DNA from: Thalassococcus halodurans
Lineage (GTDB): Bacteria; Pseudomonadota; Alphaproteobacteria; Rhodobacterales; Rhodobacteraceae
DNA length: 64,000 nucleotides
Assembly (NCBI RefSeq): GCF_900108225.1
Contig: NZ_FNUZ01000004.1
Coordinates: forward strand, 248,001 to 312,000
Direction of reading: 5' to 3'
Shown here: positions 8,136-18,049 of the stretch, one piece after another
How positions within the stretch are numbered: position 1 is the first letter of the stretch
Layout of the letters: each line of letters starts with the position of its first letter
Notes under the pieces: generated by a model
The model's input: only the letters and a program-made list of their open reading frames with translations
What the model was told of the DNA's origin: nothing
Databases searched by the model: none
Translations under genes and position numbers: made by a program

Positions 8136-9278
8136 TCAAAGGTCTTTCAGGCTTATGGTATCGGGGGCGAGACCGGTTTGGCTTGGGATGTCCCATGGTG
8201 CGCCGTTTTTCACAAGGTCAAAGGCGCCATCGCGCCCGACCAGCGTGACCGCGCAGGCGCGCGGCAGGGCGCAGCCCTTGGAACATCCAGAGACATGCAG
8301 GACATGATCGGTTTGCGCAGCCAGCCACGTGGCCAGACTACGGGTTTCTACGGTGGCCTGCGGGCAAAAGGGCGCACCGGGGCAGGCGTGGGCTTTCAGG
8401 ATCGGGTCGCCGCCTTCGAAGACGAAATGCTGTGACGGGGCGGGGGCTCTGCCACCGCGCAGCCAGAACATGCGGCCAAGCATCAGGCGCATCTGTTCCG
8501 CGCCGGTATCGTTCAAAAGGTCGCGCAACGCGGTTGTGTCGATCTTGCCGAAAGCGGCCCCTAGGACGGTGCCGTTCGGTGCTGCGCCAGGGCTGACGTC
8601 GGTCGCAGCGCTACGGGGCGGCGTGGTTTGCCACTCTGCGGGCAGGGATACGGTTTTCAGATGGCGCGCCATGCGACCAGCGTCGCGTCCGCCCGTGCTG
8701 ACGAACCATTCGGCCATGTCTTTCAGCGCGTCGATGGCGGCGGCCTCGGTCACGGGACGACCCGCGTCGCAGCCGTCAGCGCGCAGGATCAGACCGCCAT
8801 CATCGGAAATTTCAAACCGGAAATCGGCAGACCCGTCGCGCAGGTATCCCCCACGACAGGTGTCCAGCGCAAAGCCCATTTTTTCGGGCATGTCAGGCAG
8901 GCTGGGCAGGGCGGAAAGCAGTGCGTCATAAAGCCGGTCGGTCAGATCGCCAGTGGCCCAGTTCGGGTCCAAAAGGATATTTCGGTGGCCTTCCACGGCG
9001 GGGTCTTGGTCGATCAGGCCCAGTGCCTCCAGTTCGGCCAGAAGGGCGGGATGATCGGCTTCGGCGACGCCACGGATTTGCAGGTTCGCGCGTGACGTCA
9101 GATCCAGCGTACCATTACCAAAACGTTCGGCCAGATCGCAGAGCCCGCGTGCCTGATCTGCCGACAGTTCGGCGCGAAAGGGGCGAACACGTACCACCAG
9201 CCCGTCGCCGGACAACATCGGGCGATGGGCGCCGGGGCACCAGCCCTTGACCGATGGCGATGTCGCAGGCGCGTTCAT
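8136..9278 (-). CDS. cobG: Precorrin-3B synthase CobG
   Basis: A 380-residue member of the sulfite/nitrite reductase-like family that uses O2 to hydroxylate precorrin-3A, making this an oxygen-dependent B12 pathway. The N-terminus KGWCPGAHRPM and GNGTLDLTSRANLQIRG are typical CobG sequence. In the C-terminal third, CPGAPFCPQATVETR and SGCSKGCA supply four cysteines for a [4Fe-4S] cluster next to the haem-like site. Some related bacteria use the flavoprotein CobZ instead; the Cys pattern argues for CobG here. It overlaps the cobN stop by four bases. Confidence 0.92.
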   Translation of the reverse strand: MNAPATSPSVKGWCPGAHRPMLSGDGLVVRVRPFRAELSADQARGLCDLAERFGNGTLDLTSRANLQIRGVAEADHPALLAELEALGLIDQDPAVEGHRNILLDPNWATGDLTDRLYDALLSALPSLPDMPEKMGFALDTCRGGYLRDGSADFRFEISDDGGLILRADGCDAGRPVTEAAAIDALKDMAEWFVSTGGRDAGRMARHLKTVSLPAEWQTTPPRSAATDVSPGAAPNGTVLGAAFGKIDTTALRDLLNDTGAEQMRLMLGRMFWLRGGRAPAPSQHFVFEGGDPILKAHACPGAPFCPQATVETRSLATWLAAQTDHVLHVSGCSKGCALPRACAVTLVGRDGAFDLVKNGAPWDIPSQTGLAPDTISLKDL

Positions 9279-12200
9279 ATCACGGTCCCCGTTTCAATGC
9301 CCGCAAGGATCGAGTTGCGCCGCGTCTGCCACAGACCGGAGTCGTGCAATCTGCGGAAGGTATCGAGCATGGCTTGATAGGCTTCGGGGTTGGCCTCTTG
9401 CAGGAAAGCGGCGGTTTCGGCGTCGCCCAGCGTGGCCTCGTGGAAGGCATCGAACAGATGCGGGCCGACCGTATCGGCAAGATGCGCAAAGCTTGCCATA
9501 TGGCCCAGCGTCGCGGCGATTTCGGCAGCGCCCCGGAACCCGTGGGCGCGCATACCCGCGATCCAGCGCGGGTTGGTGGCGCGGGCCTGCACAACGCGGG
9601 CGATTTCTTCGGGCAGAAGTCGGGCACGGGGGGCGTCGGGATTGGTGGCGTCCAGATGATACAGGGTCGCCTGACCGCCGGTGATGGCCTGCGCTGCGGC
9701 AAAGCCCGCCTCATGCGCGGCATAGTCCGAGGCCAGAAGTAGATCGGTTTCCGGCAGGTCCTGAAGGTGGACGAAACTGTCGGCCTGTCCGACACGGGCG
9801 CGCAGGCCTTGCATGTCGCGGGTCGCATGATCACCGTCCAGCGCCCAAGACGAGGCATCCAGCCACGCTTGTCCGGCCTGTTCGCGGGCCTCGGGTGTGA
9901 AATTGTCCAAGGCCGCGCCCATACCCAAACCGAAGCTGCCCGGCGCGGGCCCGTAGACCCGTGCGACTGGCGTCTGGCCCGCATAGGGGTTCCAGTCAGG
10001 TGCCTCATCGCGATCTGCCAGTGCCCGTGTCGCCTGTGCAAACAGGGCCGACAGCGTCGGGAAGACATCGCGGAACAGGCCCGAGACGCGCAAAGTCACG
10101 TCGATGCGGGGGCGGTCAAGCTCGGCTATGGGCAGCACTTCGATGCCAGACACGCGCTCTGATCCTTTGTCCCAGATCGGGCGCACGCCCAACAGGTGCA
10201 GCGCCATGGCGAATTCCTCGCCTGCGGTGCGCATCGTGGCGGACCCCCAAAGATCGACAATCAGACCCTGCGGCCAGTTGCCTTCTTCCTGCAGGTGACG
10301 ACGCACCAGTTCTTCGGCCAATTTGACGCCCTGCGCATAGGCCGCCCGCGTCGGGACAGATCGTGGATCGGTGGTAAACAGGTTCCGCCCTGTGGGCAGC
10401 ACGTCCTGACGGCCGCGATAGGGCGACCCCGATGGGCCAGCCGCAATCCGTTGTCCGTCAAGCGCGGCCAGAAGCGCGGCTTTCTCAGAATGCGCAGATG
10501 CGGTCGCGTCAAAGCTGCCCTGTGTTTCGGGCGTGCGGCCCCAGATGTGCAGGCCCTCGCCGAACTGGCTTTCTTTGATGTCGCAAACAAAGCGGTCGAT
10601 GCGCGTGATCGCCTCGGCGGTGCAGGCGGCGCGATCCAGACCTAGGTCATCTTCCACGCCCAGTGCCTGAGCCTCGGCGCGGATGTCGGCCTGTAGGCGG
10701 TCGCGGCGTTTAGGGTCCAAGCCATCGGCGTTGGAAAATTCGTCCAGAAGCGCCTCTAGCCGCGCCAGCCGGTCAGGCGTTTCGCTTTGGCGCAGGGGCG
10801 GGGGCACATGGCCCAGCGTGACAGCCCCGATGCGGCGCTTGGCTTGTGCGGCTTCGCCGGGGTCATTGACGATGAACGGATAGATGACCGGCAACGCGCC
10901 AATCAGTGCCTCGGGCCAGCAGGTGTTGGACAAGGCCACGGATTTGCCGGGAAGCCATTCCAGCGTGCCATGGGCACCGATATGGACCAGCGCATCGGCA
11001 GTGGTCTGAAGCCAGAGGTAAAAGGCGACATAGGCATGGCGGGGCGAGCGGGACAGGTCGTGATATTCGTCATCACGCAGTTTCGGATTGCCTCGTTCGG
11101 GCTGCAACAGAACAAGCCCGCGACCGGTTTTTACTGCAGCGAAATGGAAAGCGCCGTCATAAACTGCATCGTCGTCTTCCGGATCGCCCCAAACCTTGGC
11201 CAATTCGTCGCGCAAGGTTTCTGGCAGTGTGCTTAGCATCTGGCGGTAGTCAGTCAGCGGCAGGGAAAACTCCCGCGCCAGCAGCCTGTTTTCCAGATCA
11301 GGCACCGTGCCCACGTCATATCCGGCCTCGGAGAGGTCAGACAGGATCGCGCGGGCCGAAGCCGTGGCATCCAGCCCTACGGCATGCCCCATGTTCCAGT
11401 CCTTGCCGGGATACGTCGACAAAACAAGCGCCACGCGCCGTTCCGCCACGGGTTTGGCGGCCAGATCAAGCCAGCCGCGCACCCGTTTGACCACGGCGCC
11501 GATACAGTCGGCATCGGCGCTATGGGCATAGCGGGCAAATTGCAGATCGGGGTCGCGGACACCGGGTTCTTTAAAGGAAACAACCCCGCCCATCAGGCGT
11601 CCGTCGACCTCGGGCAGGACCACATGCATGGCCAGATCGGCCGGGGACAATCCGCGCTCTGCCTCGGCCCATGCGTCGCGGGTCGAGGTGGACAGGGCCA
11701 CTTGGAACACCGGCACATTGCCTGCGTCCAGTGGCGATGCCTCGCCCGCGCCTTTGCCGCTGAAGGCGGTCGCATTGACGATGACGTTTGGCGCATAGGC
11801 GCGTACCTGTCGTTCCAGCCAGCCGCGCGCATCGGGGGCCTTAAGCGAGGGCACAAACAGCGCGCGGACGTGATAGCCCTGCGCGCGGAACGCGTCGTAC
11901 ATGGCGGTGATCGGCGCAAGATCGGCGGCAACCAGATAAGAGCGGTAGAAAACGATCAGGACACGGGCCGCGTCCGATGTCGGCATGTCGCCAAGCGGGC
12001 ATGCTGGGCCGTCTTGCGGGCTCCATGCCCCGACAGTTGAGATCGTTTTGGCCCCGCGCACGGGCGCTGCATATAGCCCCGCTGCCAATGCCATCTGTGC
12101 CAAAGCGGCTTGCGCCGCCACTGCACCGCCCGAGTCGCAAAGATGCGCCAGACGTCTGAGCGTGGATACCGGCAGGGTCGAGACCGCATCCAGCCGCGTG

Positions 12201-12571
12201 TCGGGTCGCCCGTCTGCGGGCAGAACGGCCACGGCGATGCCCTTGCTTTGGGCCAGCGCCATCACCTGTTGCACGCCATATTCCCAATAGGGCACGCCAC
12301 CGATCAGGCGGATCAGAATGCCCTTGGCGCCCGACAGCGTGTTGTCGATGTAGGTATCAACTGACAACGGATGCCGTAGAGCCGACAGGTTGGCCAACCG
12401 CAGGCTGGGCAACCGCCCCTCGGGTCCGCCGCCGCGCCGCCAGCCTTCCGCAAATGCGCCAAGGTCACTGTCAGAAAAAGACAATACCACCAGGTCCGCC
12501 GGATCCTGACCCAGATCCGTCGGGGTGTCTGTCTCTTCTAGACCGTGGCTTTCGCGAAAGACGACGTGCAT
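9275..12571 (-). CDS. cobN: Cobaltochelatase subunit CobN
   Basis: A 1098-residue large subunit of the ATP-dependent aerobic cobalt chelatase (homologous to BchH), which holds hydrogenobyrinic acid a,c-diamide while cobalt is inserted. It starts MHVVFRESHGLEETDTPTDL, the standard opening in this bacterial group. Further CobN-like blocks include VHIGAHGTLEWLPGKS, NPYAGQ and IVDLWGSATMRTAGEEFAMA. It is shorter than the ~1250-residue enzymes of other lineages, but both ends look intact. The partner subunits CobS and CobT are not in the window and must be encoded elsewhere. Confidence 0.94.
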   Translation of the reverse strand: MHVVFRESHGLEETDTPTDLGQDPADLVVLSFSDSDLGAFAEGWRRGGGPEGRLPSLRLANLSALRHPLSVDTYIDNTLSGAKGILIRLIGGVPYWEYGVQQVMALAQSKGIAVAVLPADGRPDTRLDAVSTLPVSTLRRLAHLCDSGGAVAAQAALAQMALAAGLYAAPVRGAKTISTVGAWSPQDGPACPLGDMPTSDAARVLIVFYRSYLVAADLAPITAMYDAFRAQGYHVRALFVPSLKAPDARGWLERQVRAYAPNVIVNATAFSGKGAGEASPLDAGNVPVFQVALSTSTRDAWAEAERGLSPADLAMHVVLPEVDGRLMGGVVSFKEPGVRDPDLQFARYAHSADADCIGAVVKRVRGWLDLAAKPVAERRVALVLSTYPGKDWNMGHAVGLDATASARAILSDLSEAGYDVGTVPDLENRLLAREFSLPLTDYRQMLSTLPETLRDELAKVWGDPEDDDAVYDGAFHFAAVKTGRGLVLLQPERGNPKLRDDEYHDLSRSPRHAYVAFYLWLQTTADALVHIGAHGTLEWLPGKSVALSNTCWPEALIGALPVIYPFIVNDPGEAAQAKRRIGAVTLGHVPPPLRQSETPDRLARLEALLDEFSNADGLDPKRRDRLQADIRAEAQALGVEDDLGLDRAACTAEAITRIDRFVCDIKESQFGEGLHIWGRTPETQGSFDATASAHSEKAALLAALDGQRIAAGPSGSPYRGRQDVLPTGRNLFTTDPRSVPTRAAYAQGVKLAEELVRRHLQEEGNWPQGLIVDLWGSATMRTAGEEFAMALHLLGVRPIWDKGSERVSGIEVLPIAELDRPRIDVTLRVSGLFRDVFPTLSALFAQATRALADRDEAPDWNPYAGQTPVARVYGPAPGSFGLGMGAALDNFTPEAREQAGQAWLDASSWALDGDHATRDMQGLRARVGQADSFVHLQDLPETDLLLASDYAAHEAGFAAAQAITGGQATLYHLDATNPDAPRARLLPEEIARVVQARATNPRWIAGMRAHGFRGAAEIAATLGHMASFAHLADTVGPHLFDAFHEATLGDAETAAFLQEANPEAYQAMLDTFRRLHDSGLWQTRRNSILAGIETGTVI

Positions 12572-12586
12572 TGCGGCGTTGTCCGC

Positions 12587-13642
12587 TTACTCGGCGGCTT
12601 GTGTGGCAGGTGCCAGCACGGCGCGGATGGCGGTCGGGTCGATATCGTCGTGTTCGGCGATCACAACCAGGCGGCCAGCGCGGGCTTCGTCGGGTTTCCA
12701 CGGGCGGTCGTACTGATGACGCACACGTGCGCCAACGGCCTGCACCAGCAGACGCATCGGTTTGCCCGCAACGCTGGCATAGCCCTTGATCCGCAGGATG
12801 TTGTTTTCGCGCGCCAGCTTTTCGATGGCGGCCACCAGATCGGCGGGATCCGCCAGTTCCGGGATATCGACAACGATGGTGTCAAAGTCGTCATGTTCGT
12901 GATCGTCGTGTCCATCGTGATGGGATGGACGCGCATCCATGTCGTCTTCGGCGGCGGCCTCGAGACCCAGCAGAACGCGCGGATCAACCACACCTTCGGC
13001 CACTTCGATCACGGGCAGGGGGCGGGGTGCCTCGGCTGCGATGATTTCTTTAGCTTTCGCAACACCTTCGGGACCTGCCAGATCGGGCTTGGTCAGAAGG
13101 ATGATATCAGCGCAGGAAATCTGATCTTCGAAAACTTCCGAAAGCGGCGTTTCGTGATCAAGGCTTTCATCCGCAGCACGCTGTGCATCGACGCGCTCCA
13201 CATCGGGGGCAAAACGGCCTGCAGCCACGGCTTCGGCATCGGCAAGCGCGATCACGCCATCGACGGTGATCTTGGACCGGATATCTGGCCAGTCGAAGGC
13301 CTTCAGCAAAGGCTTGGGCAGCGCAAGGCCGGAGGTTTCGATCAGAATATGTTCGGGGCGCGGTTCCAGCGCCATCAGCGCCTCGATCGTCGGGATGAAG
13401 TCATCGGCCACGGTGCAGCAGATACAGCCGTTGGCCAGTTCAAGAATGTTTTCCGCAGGGCAATCCGGAATGGCGCAGCCCTTCAGGATTTCGCCGTCGA
13501 CACCCACATCGCCGAATTCGTTGACCAGCACGGCCAGACGTTTGCCGCCGGGATTCTGGATCAGGTGCGAGATCAGTGTTGTCTTGCCCGAACCGAGAAA
13601 GCCGGTGATCACTGTAACGGGTAGTTTCGCGAGGTTGGTCAT
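12587..13642 (-). CDS. cobW: CobW-type G3E GTPase metallochaperone
   Basis: A 351-residue COG0523 GTPase. P-loop GFLGSGKTT (residues 14-22), the metal-binding GCICC (Cys73, Cys75, Cys76) and a His/Asp-rich insertion (SHHDGHDDHEHDD) before the C-terminal CobW domain are visible. CobW is thought to supply Co2+ for the aerobic chelatase; its place next to cobN supports that. The start MTNLAKLPVTVITG is two bases downstream of the DUF1636 stop; a longer frame upstream is shadow sequence. Zinc is an alternative metal for this family, but the context favours cobalt. Confidence 0.92.
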   Translation of the reverse strand: MTNLAKLPVTVITGFLGSGKTTLISHLIQNPGGKRLAVLVNEFGDVGVDGEILKGCAIPDCPAENILELANGCICCTVADDFIPTIEALMALEPRPEHILIETSGLALPKPLLKAFDWPDIRSKITVDGVIALADAEAVAAGRFAPDVERVDAQRAADESLDHETPLSEVFEDQISCADIILLTKPDLAGPEGVAKAKEIIAAEAPRPLPVIEVAEGVVDPRVLLGLEAAAEDDMDARPSHHDGHDDHEHDDFDTIVVDIPELADPADLVAAIEKLARENNILRIKGYASVAGKPMRLLVQAVGARVRHQYDRPWKPDEARAGRLVVIAEHDDIDPTAIRAVLAPATQAAE

Positions 13643-13643
13643 G

Positions 13644-14042
13644 TCAGGCCTCCTCAGGCTCAGTAACAGGGGGTATGCGCGCAACGCAGTTGCGCTTGAA
13701 GTGTTCGGGTCGCTCGCGCCATGGAATGATGCCATCCGCGCTTTCGTGATATTGCACTGCACCAGACAGGATCATCTCTGGATGCGACATTTCGTCGACG
13801 TTTGCGAAAACATACGTCCATTTGGCATCGCCACCACGCAGGGCAACGGTGCAGCCATGATCGCAATTCTGAAGACATTTGACTGGTGTGATCCGAAGCC
13901 CGTCCGGCCCATCCAGCGCGGTCAGCCCGTCAAAAAGGGCCTGGCCGGGGCGGCGTTCGTCTTCGGGCAGCTCTTGGCCGCGTCGGCATTGAATGCAGAC
14001 CAACAGTTCCGTTTGCTGCGGGCTTTCGGATTTCGCATCCAT
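13644..14042 (-). CDS. DUF1636 thioredoxin-like ferredoxin-type protein (proximal copy)
   Basis: A 132-residue protein, first gene after the riboswitch. LLVCIQCRRG gives one Cys pair and VKCLQNCDHGC gives three more cysteines, the latter of the kind seen in [2Fe-2S] thioredoxin-like ferredoxins; TYVFANVD precedes a C-terminal extension that the distal DUF1636 protein has in different form. Function is unproven; redox support of CobG or cobalt handling for CobW/CobN is inferred from context. The start MDAKSESPQQ is chosen because sequence upstream is riboswitch-related. Confidence 0.8.
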   Translation of the reverse strand: MDAKSESPQQTELLVCIQCRRGQELPEDERRPGQALFDGLTALDGPDGLRITPVKCLQNCDHGCTVALRGGDAKWTYVFANVDEMSHPEMILSGAVQYHESADGIIPWRERPEHFKRNCVARIPPVTEPEEA

Positions 14043-14155
14043 AGTTTTACTGGTCCCATCCCATCGGGAACGCGGGGCCGGATTGCGGAAAGGGACCGTT
14101 ACTCGGTGCCGCCTCCGATTCCGGCACACCCCGTCCGGTTACAAGCGCATCGCGC

Positions 14156-14330
14156 TGGCAGGTCTCCCGGCTCACGGATTTGGGGTGTTCGCCCTGCGGC
14201 TGCTCATCCTTCCCAGCGTCGGCCAGTGGCACTGAGCGGCCTTTTCCGTTCACGGTCGCGGGGGCGGCTGTGCTTGACCGTGTAGATCGCGGCTGCACAT
14301 TCCCTTTTCACCTGCTAACACAGGCACCAA
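14156..14330 (-). promoter_or_regulatory. Cobalamin riboswitch of the main cob operon
   Basis: On the minus strand the conserved blocks occur in order: TTGGTGCC at the 5' end, AGGTGAAAAGGGAA, CCGCCCCCGCGACCGTG, AGTGCCACTGG, GGGAAGGATGAGC and the B12 box GAGCCGGGAGACCTGCC. About 110 bases separate the B12 box from the ATG of the first DUF1636 gene, enough for an expression platform. It should repress the entire cobW-cobN-...-cobA unit when adenosylcobalamin is abundant. Limits are estimated from the motif blocks. Confidence 0.95.
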
Positions 14331-14384
14331 CACGCAGCCACATGGTCTGAATCCCGTGGCTTTGTCAAGAAAGAGGATACTGCC

Positions 14385-14996
14385 ATGACCACCGACGAAA
14401 ACCTTCGCCACGCCGAGAAGATGCGCAAGATCAAAGCTGCGCGCGACCGTATGATGGAGACCAAGACCGAAGAGAAAGGTCTGATCATGGTCCACACCGG
14501 CGCTGGTAAAGGCAAGTCGTCTTCTGGCTTTGGCATGATCATGCGCTGTATTTCCCACCAGATGCCCTGCGCGGTGGTGCAGTTCATCAAGGGCAACTGG
14601 GACACCGGCGAAAAGACGTTCCTGCGCGAACGCTTTGCGGATGAGTGCCGTTTCTTTGTGTCTGGCGAAGGCTTCACCTGGGAAACGCAGGATCGCGAAC
14701 GCGACATTGCGGCGGCCCAGAACGGTTGGCGGATTGCCAAGGAACAGATCCTTGATCCCGAGATCCAGTTTGTGCTGCTCGATGAAATCAATATCGCGCT
14801 GCGCTACGACTATATCGATATCGACGAGGTGGTCGATTTCCTGCTGAACGAAAAACCGGCGATGACGCACGTCTGTCTGACAGGCCGCAATGCCAAGCCC
14901 GAACTGATCGAGGCCGCGGATCTGGTGACCGAAATGACGCTGATCAAGCATCCGTTCCGTGACGGTGTCAAAGCACAGGCTGGCGTCGAATTCTGA
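14385..14996 (+). CDS. cobO: Cob(I)yrinic acid a,c-diamide adenosyltransferase CobO
   Basis: A 203-residue BtuR/CobA-type corrinoid adenosyltransferase attaching the 5'-deoxyadenosyl group from ATP to Co(I). The P-loop variant [14 protein letters not shown] (residues 37-50) and [16 protein letters not shown] are diagnostic. An AGGA site precedes the ATG. It is divergent from the riboswitch-controlled operon, with only about 50 bases between the riboswitch 5' end and this ATG, so the two promoters must be very close. It overlaps cobQ by one base (TGATG). Confidence 0.95.
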   Translation: MTTDENLRHAEKMRKIKAARDRMMETKTEEKGLIMVHTGAGKGKSSSGFGMIMRCISHQMPCAVVQFIKGNWDTGEKTFLRERFADECRFFVSGEGFTWETQDRERDIAAAQNGWRIAKEQILDPEIQFVLLDEINIALRYDYIDIDEVVDFLLNEKPAMTHVCLTGRNAKPELIEAADLVTEMTLIKHPFRDGVKAQAGVEF

Positions 14997-16444
14997 TGGG
15001 CCGCGCGCTGATGATCCAAGGCACCGGATCCAACGTCGGGAAATCGATGTTGGTTGCGGGTCTTTGCAGGGCTGCCAAGCGGCGGGGGCTGTCCGTCGCG
15101 CCGTTCAAACCGCAGAACATGTCCAACAATGCCGCCGTTGCGCAGGAAGGCCACGAAATCGGCCGTGCGCAGGCGCTGCAGGCGCGCGCGTGTGGATTGG
15201 CACCGCATACGGACATGAACCCGGTTCTGCTCAAGCCCGAAACGGATATCGGCGCGCAGGTTGTGGTGCAGGGTAAGCGGCTGACAACGGTCCGTGCCCG
15301 CGAATACGCCAAGCTGAAGCCACAGTTGATGGAGTCCGTTCTGGACAGCTTCAATCGGCTGCGCAGCACCTATGACCTGGTGATTGTCGAAGGCGCGGGC
15401 AGCGCGTCGGAAATCAACCTGCGCAAAGGCGACATCGCCAATATGGGCTTTGCCGAGGCGGCTGATGTTCCTGTGGTTCTTTGCGCCGATATTGATCGCG
15501 GCGGGGTCATCGCGCAGGTGGTGGGCACCAAGGTTGTGTTGCCTGACGGTGATCGGGACCTGATCAAAGGGTTTCTGATCAACAAGTTCCGCGGCGATCC
15601 GACACTGTTCGATGACGGCTACAAAATGATCGAGGAGCAGACCGGTTGGCGCGGCTTTGGCGTCGCGCCTTGGTTTGCCGAAAGCTGGCGTTTGCCTGCC
15701 GAAGACGCCTTGGACATTGCCTCGCCGCCATCGCGCGACGGGTTGCACGTTGTGTGTTTGCGGCTAAGCCGGATTGCCAATTTCGACGATCTTGATCCGC
15801 TGGCGCAGGAACCCGGCGTGCGTGTCACCATGCTGTCGCCCGGCGATCCTGTTCCCGCCGATGCGGACGTGGTGATCCTGCCCGGTTCCAAATCGACGCG
15901 GGGTGATCTGGCGTTCATGCGCGAACAGGGCTGGGACATTGACGTGATTGCGCACCACCGCCGTGGTGGCCATGTGCTGGGCATATGCGGCGGCTATCAG
16001 ATGCTGGGCCGCGCGGTGCATGATCCTGACGGGATGGAGGGGCCTGCGGGTTCAACGCCGGGCCTTGGGCTGTTGGATATCGAAACACGGATGAGCGGCG
16101 ACAAAAGCCTGCGCGAGGTTTCGGCACGTCACGCGGCCTCGGACCTGCCGTTTCATGGCTATGAAATCCACATCGGCCAATCAGACGGTCCTGATCGCGC
16201 ACGGCCCTTTGCTTTTGTGGGGGACACACCCGAAGGCGCGGTTTCCACCGACGGGCGTGTCTCTGGCAGCTATTTGCACGGGATGTTTTCCGACGACGGG
16301 TTCCGGACAGAATGGCTGTCCCGTCTGGGCGTCGCGCCGTCGGGGAACGCCTATGAGGCGACAATCGAACAGACGCTGGATGCGCTGGCCGATCATCTTG
16401 AAACGCATCTTGATGTGGAAGGCTTGCTTGAACTGGCGCGGTGA
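14996..16444 (+). CDS. cobQ: Cobyric acid synthase CobQ
   Basis: A 482-residue amidotransferase that amidates the b, d, e and g side chains of adenosylcobyrinic a,c-diamide. The N-terminal ATPase half begins with [11 protein letters not shown] (residues 9-19) and has [10 protein letters not shown]; the C-terminal glutaminase half has GICGGYQML with nucleophile Cys331 and [11 protein letters not shown]. Length is standard. It is translationally coupled to cobO, and its stop abuts the stop of convergent bluB with no intergenic space. Confidence 0.95.
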   Translation: MGRALMIQGTGSNVGKSMLVAGLCRAAKRRGLSVAPFKPQNMSNNAAVAQEGHEIGRAQALQARACGLAPHTDMNPVLLKPETDIGAQVVVQGKRLTTVRAREYAKLKPQLMESVLDSFNRLRSTYDLVIVEGAGSASEINLRKGDIANMGFAEAADVPVVLCADIDRGGVIAQVVGTKVVLPDGDRDLIKGFLINKFRGDPTLFDDGYKMIEEQTGWRGFGVAPWFAESWRLPAEDALDIASPPSRDGLHVVCLRLSRIANFDDLDPLAQEPGVRVTMLSPGDPVPADADVVILPGSKSTRGDLAFMREQGWDIDVIAHHRRGGHVLGICGGYQMLGRAVHDPDGMEGPAGSTPGLGLLDIETRMSGDKSLREVSARHAASDLPFHGYEIHIGQSDGPDRARPFAFVGDTPEGAVSTDGRVSGSYLHGMFSDDGFRTEWLSRLGVAPSGNAYEATIEQTLDALADHLETHLDVEGLLELAR

Positions 16445-17068
16445 TCAGCGATCTTGCCAGTGGACTTTTGTGTTTTCCTGCCATCCGGCACGGTGAAGCA
16501 GGGGGGTGTCGTCGTTAAACTCGGGGTGTCCGATGCACAGGTAGGCCGTGAAGCGCCACGTATCGGGCACGTCGAACAGCTTTTCGATGCCATCCGGATC
16601 AATGATCGACACCATGCCTACACCGATATTGCAGGCGCGGGCCATCAGCCACAGCGAATAGATCGCCATGGCCGTCGATTGTTCAAGGGTCTGGGGCATC
16701 GTCTGACGGCCCAGACCACGTCCTTCGACAGGTGCGGTTTCGGTGAACACCGCCAGTTGTTCAGGTGCGGCGTCCAGCCCGGACAGCTTCAGCTTTTCAT
16801 ACGCGGCGCGGTCCGCGTCGCCATAGGCCTGTGCTGCCGCCGCATTCTGTTTTGCAAAATCATCGCGGACCTTTGTGCGCAGATCGGGATCGATCACGCG
16901 GAACACCCGCCACGGACGGGCGTTGCCGACCGAAGGGGCGCTGTCCATCGCGTGGCGCAGCTTATCCAGCATGCCGTCGGGCAACGGATCGGTCCGGAAG
17001 TGGCGAATATCGCGCCGCCACGTCAGAATGTCCTGAAGCTGCGCGCGATGCGCATCGGTCATTTGCAT
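16445..17068 (-). CDS. bluB: 5,6-dimethylbenzimidazole synthase BluB
   Basis: A 207-residue flavin-destructase of the nitroreductase fold that fragments FMNH2 with O2 to give the lower ligand DMB. WRRDIRHFRTDPLP, DSAPSVGNARPWRV and YSLWLMARACNIGVGMVSI are BluB features. Two ATGs compete; the outer one (17068) has GGAGG seven bases before it and is preferred, although it overlaps the cobC stop by ten bases; the inner one is at 17062. Its presence means the organism can make its own DMB aerobically. Confidence 0.93.
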   Translation of the reverse strand: MQMTDAHRAQLQDILTWRRDIRHFRTDPLPDGMLDKLRHAMDSAPSVGNARPWRVFRVIDPDLRTKVRDDFAKQNAAAAQAYGDADRAAYEKLKLSGLDAAPEQLAVFTETAPVEGRGLGRQTMPQTLEQSTAMAIYSLWLMARACNIGVGMVSIIDPDGIEKLFDVPDTWRFTAYLCIGHPEFNDDTPLLHRAGWQENTKVHWQDR

Positions 17069-18042
17069 GTCGCAGCCTCCATGGCGGCTTCAAGCTGGGA
17101 CCAGCGGTCATCTTTGGGCAGGCCCAGACGTATCCAGCTGTTCGAATAGGGGAAAATCCGGCTCCAGACATGATGCGCGGCAAGGGCATTTTGCGCGGCG
17201 GTCGCATCCGGTGTGGCGTAGGTCCGGAACAAGGGCGTGCCGCCCACCACTTCCCAACCCGCTTTTTGTGCCATCCCGTCCAGTCGGTCAGAGCTTGCCG
17301 CCAGCCAGTCTATCGTCTGTTCTTGCCAATTCGTGTCGGCCAGCGCCTGACAGGCGATATCAATCGCGGGGCCTGATACGGGCCACGGGCCGACCATGTC
17401 CGCCAGCCGGTCGGCCAACGAACCTTGTGCCAGTGCAAAGCCCAGCCGAACACCGGCGAGACCATAAAATTTCCCGAAAGACCGCAGGATCACAACGTTG
17501 TCCTGTTCCAACTGCGGGGCCAGCGATAAGTCTGGTTCAGGATCGCCAAAGCTTTCGTCGATGATCAACAAACCAACCTGCTGTGACAGCGCCTGAAGGC
17601 GGTCAGGTGTGGTGCGTCGTCCGTCGGGGTTGTTGGGGTTGACCACGACGGCCAGATCAGCACCGGCCAGAGCGTCAAGCTTACTGACCTCATCCACTTG
17701 CCAGCCACAGGCCCGCAGCGCGGCGGCGTGTTCGTTGTAGGTCGGAGCCAGCACCGCTGCACGACCGGGCGCGCGCAGCCACGGAACGATCTGGATCGCG
17801 CCTTGGGCGCCGGATGTTGCGATCACGCGGGCGGGCGTGTTGTAGGCTTTGGCCGCGACGTTGGACAACCGCGCCATCTCGGTCTTGCGAGGTAGAACTT
17901 CCCATGATGTTTGCGGGATCGGCGGTAACGGGTAGGGCATCGGATTGATGCCGGTGGACAGGTCGAGCCAATCGTTCGACGTCCCGCCGAAGCGGGCCAT
18001 CGCTGCATCCAGATTGCCGCCATGATCTCTGCTCTGTGTCAT
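17059..18042 (-). CDS. cobC: Threonine-phosphate decarboxylase (CobC/CobD type)
   Basis: A 327-residue fold-type I PLP enzyme related to histidinol-phosphate aminotransferase. It decarboxylates L-threonine O-3-phosphate to (R)-1-aminopropanol phosphate, the linker of B12. HGGNLDAA, WLDLSTGINPMPYP, VVNPNNPDGR, DESFGDPEP and LRSFGKFYGLAGVRLG (PLP lysine in SFGKFYG) are visible. The gene is called cobC in Pseudomonas-style naming and cobD in Salmonella. Start at MTQSRDHGGN; upstream frame is antisense to nothing useful. It is grouped with cobD/cbiB and the threonine kinase gene, which act before and after it. Confidence 0.9.
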   Translation of the reverse strand: MTQSRDHGGNLDAAMARFGGTSNDWLDLSTGINPMPYPLPPIPQTSWEVLPRKTEMARLSNVAAKAYNTPARVIATSGAQGAIQIVPWLRAPGRAAVLAPTYNEHAAALRACGWQVDEVSKLDALAGADLAVVVNPNNPDGRRTTPDRLQALSQQVGLLIIDESFGDPEPDLSLAPQLEQDNVVILRSFGKFYGLAGVRLGFALAQGSLADRLADMVGPWPVSGPAIDIACQALADTNWQEQTIDWLAASSDRLDGMAQKAGWEVVGGTPLFRTYATPDATAAQNALAAHHVWSRIFPYSNSWIRLGLPKDDRWSQLEAAMEAATCK

Positions 18043-18049
18043 CGGGGCC

